From Anaerolineae bacterium (GTDB taxonomy: Bacteria > Chloroflexota > Anaerolineae > B4-G1 > SLSP01), in assembly GCA_018055515.1 (NCBI GenBank), contig JAGPHL010000119.1, positions 2,254 through 8,570 of the forward strand: DNA of 6,317 bases, written 5' to 3'. This document shows positions 5,390 to 6,317 of the stretch, one piece after another; position 1 is the first letter of the stretch, and each line of letters starts with the position of its first letter. A model generated the notes under the pieces. The model saw only the letters and a list, made by a program, of their open reading frames with translations. It was not told where the DNA came from and made no database searches. Made by a program: the position numbers and the translations under genes.

Positions 5390-5923
5390 TTATGTGACGG
5401 CAGTCGTGCGTTTTGCCGCCAGCACCGTGAGCACCTCGCCAATGAACAGGCGATGATAGTCATGGCTGGGATATATTTCCGCCGCTACTTCGGGGACGGT
5501 GAAGGCGTCGCCTTCCAGGTCTTGCGCGTACAGCTTCCGGCAGACGAGCACCAGCCGCGCCTGTTGGAAGGTCACGGCGTCTGGCTCTACGGCTATCGGC
5601 GTCAACCCCGTCGCTGCCATCTTGTCCACGGCGCGGCCGGAGTGCGAGCCGCAGAAAGAGAGCGCCTCGCGATACCGCCGCTCAAAGAAACTCAGGGTGA
5701 ACGTCTCCGCGCGGTTCATGAATTGGAAAGTATAGCGTTGCGGGCGCACGAAGACGAAGGTCACCGGGCGGTTCCACAACACTCCCATGCCGCCCCAGTT
5801 GGCGGTCATCGTGTTGAAAGCGCCTAGCGTCCCGGCGGTCACCAACATCCATTCCTGCCCAATCAGCTGAAACGGGTTTTCGTGCAAGCGCTCTGGTTTG
5901 ACCGTTTCAAAACCGTGATCCAT
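5390..5923 (-). CDS. Flavin reductase family protein (FMN-binding split-barrel)
   Basis: A 177-residue cytoplasmic protein of the flavin reductase-like / flavoredoxin family, which binds FMN and either reduces flavin with NAD(P)H or acts as a small electron carrier. Landmarks: N-P-F-Q-L-I-G-Q-E-W-M-L-V-T-A-G (16-31), the flavin-contact segment F-N-T-M-T-A-N-W-G-G-M-G (36-47), V-R-P-Q-R-Y-T (59-65), F-T-L-S-F-F (75-80), and Y-R-E-A-L-S-F-C-G-S-H-S-G-R (84-97). This pattern closely resembles short flavin reductases common in Clostridia and other anaerobes. ATG at 5923 is chosen because AGGAGG is 6 bases upstream and homology starts there; an in-frame ATG at 6004 would run back through the promoter. 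It appears monocistronic: its own promoter lies upstream, and a 196-base gap with another promoter follows. The length is normal for the family. The physiological electron partner cannot be read from this window. Confidence 0.93.
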   Translation of the reverse strand: MDHGFETVKPERLHENPFQLIGQEWMLVTAGTLGAFNTMTANWGGMGVLWNRPVTFVFVRPQRYTFQFMNRAETFTLSFFERRYREALSFCGSHSGRAVDKMAATGLTPIAVEPDAVTFQQARLVLVCRKLYAQDLEGDAFTVPEVAAEIYPSHDYHRLFIGEVLTVLAAKRTTAVT

Positions 5924-5954
5924 GTCTGGCCTCCTTACGCTGTGATGATTTTGA

Positions 5955-5983
5955 AGTGTAACATGACCTCTCGATGCTGGCAA
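5955..5983 (-). promoter_or_regulatory. Strong sigma70-type promoter for the flavin reductase gene
   Basis: Minus strand: -35 TTGCCA (5978-5983, five of six to consensus), exactly 17-base spacer, -10 TACACT (5955-5960), preceded by TG-T as an extended -10. The predicted start near 5948 gives a leader of about 25 bases carrying the AGGAGG site. Confidence 0.75.
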
Positions 5984-6020
5984 GCGTGCGAGCGCGCAGC
6001 GCATAATCTGCGAAATGGGG

Positions 6021-6026
6021 TAAAAT
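6021..6026 (+). promoter_or_regulatory. Candidate -10 box (TAAAAT) for the degV-like gene
   Basis: TAAAAT matches the -10 consensus at five of six positions, predicting a start near 6033 and a leader of about 39 bases. No good -35 hexamer is present 16-18 bases upstream. It is back to back with the flavin reductase promoter, whose -35 box is about 38 bases away. Confidence 0.4.
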
Positions 6027-6071
6027 AGTGCTGTGCGTTGTCGTGTCTAACACTGAAGTAAAGGAGGGGAG

Positions 6072-6317
6072 ATGCACATCGTCAGTGATCGTGGCATGGA
6101 TTTGCCTCCAGAATTGTTGGAGGGATTAACCATCCATCTGGCGCCGTTGTTGATCGGGCTGGACGGCAAGACCTACGTCAGCGGCGTGGACATCCAACCC
6201 GAAGAGTTCTATGCTCTGTTGCCCCAGGCGCAGAATTTGCCGACGACTTCTCTGCCCTCGCCGGGGGAATTTGCCCAGATCTTCCGTGAACTGGCCAAGA
6301 CTGACCCGGAGATCCTC
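6072..6317 (+). CDS. DegV family fatty-acid-binding protein, N-terminal part (cut by window end)
   Basis: The first 82 residues of a protein normally around 280 long. DegV/FakB proteins bind a fatty acid; the FakB type presents it to the kinase FakA for phosphorylation and entry into phospholipid synthesis. Family landmarks: H-I-V-S-D-R-G-M-D-L-P (2-12) in place of the usual I-x-T-D-S-x-x-D-L-P, A-P-L-L-I (24-28), G-V-D-I-Q-P-E-E-F-Y (38-47), and P-T-T-S-L-P-S-P-G-E-F (57-67), which holds the Thr-Ser pair that contacts the lipid carboxylate in characterised members. ATG at 6072 is preceded by AAGGAGG. It is the only plus-strand gene here, divergent from the flavin reductase. The T-D-S to S-D-R change near the N-terminus is unusual for the family. 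The fatty-acid preference and any FakA partner cannot be seen in this window. Confidence 0.92.
   Translation, partial: MHIVSDRGMDLPPELLEGLTIHLAPLLIGLDGKTYVSGVDIQPEEFYALLPQAQNLPTTSLPSPGEFAQIFRELAKTDPEIL

Noticed and set aside
5068..5463. 131-codon minus-strand ORF
   Set aside because: Its first part overlaps the flavin reductase in another frame, has no family resemblance and contains a promoter; only its last 32 codons, with their own ribosome site, are credible.
5243..5827. 194-codon plus-strand ORF opposite the flavin reductase
   Set aside because: It is antisense to a clear flavin reductase, with no family match and no ribosome site of note.
5924..6004. 27-residue N-terminal extension of the flavin reductase
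   Set aside because: It would include the -10 and -35 boxes and the AGGAGG that serves the ATG at 5923.

Overview
This is bacterial chromosomal DNA, G+C-rich by eye, with tightly packed genes and ordinary bacterial signals: strong Shine-Dalgarno sites, sigma70-type boxes and one clear intrinsic terminator. It contains no mobile elements, tRNA, rRNA or CRISPR. The mix of a GDT1-family transporter, a thioredoxin/CcdA fusion, an ABC-F ATPase, a clostridial-type flavin reductase and a DegV protein would suit a Chloroflexota (Anaerolineae-like) or Gram-positive-related genome. That placement is inference from protein flavour only.

Layout. All genes but the last lie on the minus strand, so transcription runs right to left. 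At the right edge a divergent promoter region (about 5924-6071) separates a DegV-family gene (plus strand, cut by the window end) from a flavin reductase (5390-5923). After a gene-free, structured stretch (5194-5389) comes the most interesting unit. It has an extended -10 promoter (5188-5193), a 32-codon open reading frame with its own Shine-Dalgarno site (5068-5166), an intrinsic terminator (5008-5037), and then an ABC-F ATPase gene (3269-4945) with no visible promoter of its own. Further left are a secreted or anchored protein with a lysozyme/transglycosylase-like core (2097-3200) and its TATAAT box. The last unit is a promoter-driven pair: a thioredoxin-plus-CcdA-like membrane thiol oxidoreductase (540-1967), followed 3 bp later by a GDT1/TMEM165-family cation transporter cut by the left window edge.

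Main finding. The 32-codon ORF, the terminator and the ABC-F gene look like a ribosome-mediated transcription attenuator. The last codons of the short ORF contain eight bases exactly complementary to the 5' arm and loop of the terminator, plus a further 3-bp complement to the outer stem. An earlier segment of the ORF can pair with that same stretch. This gives a 1:2 / 2:3 / 3:4 set of mutually exclusive hairpins. A ribosome finishing the ORF would cover segment 2 and let the terminator form. A ribosome stalled early, for example by an antibiotic, would let the antiterminator form and switch on the ABC-F gene. Attenuators of this type are known upstream of antibiotic-resistance ABC-F genes in Firmicutes (vmlR, vga(A), lmo0919). 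I do not recognise this leader peptide.
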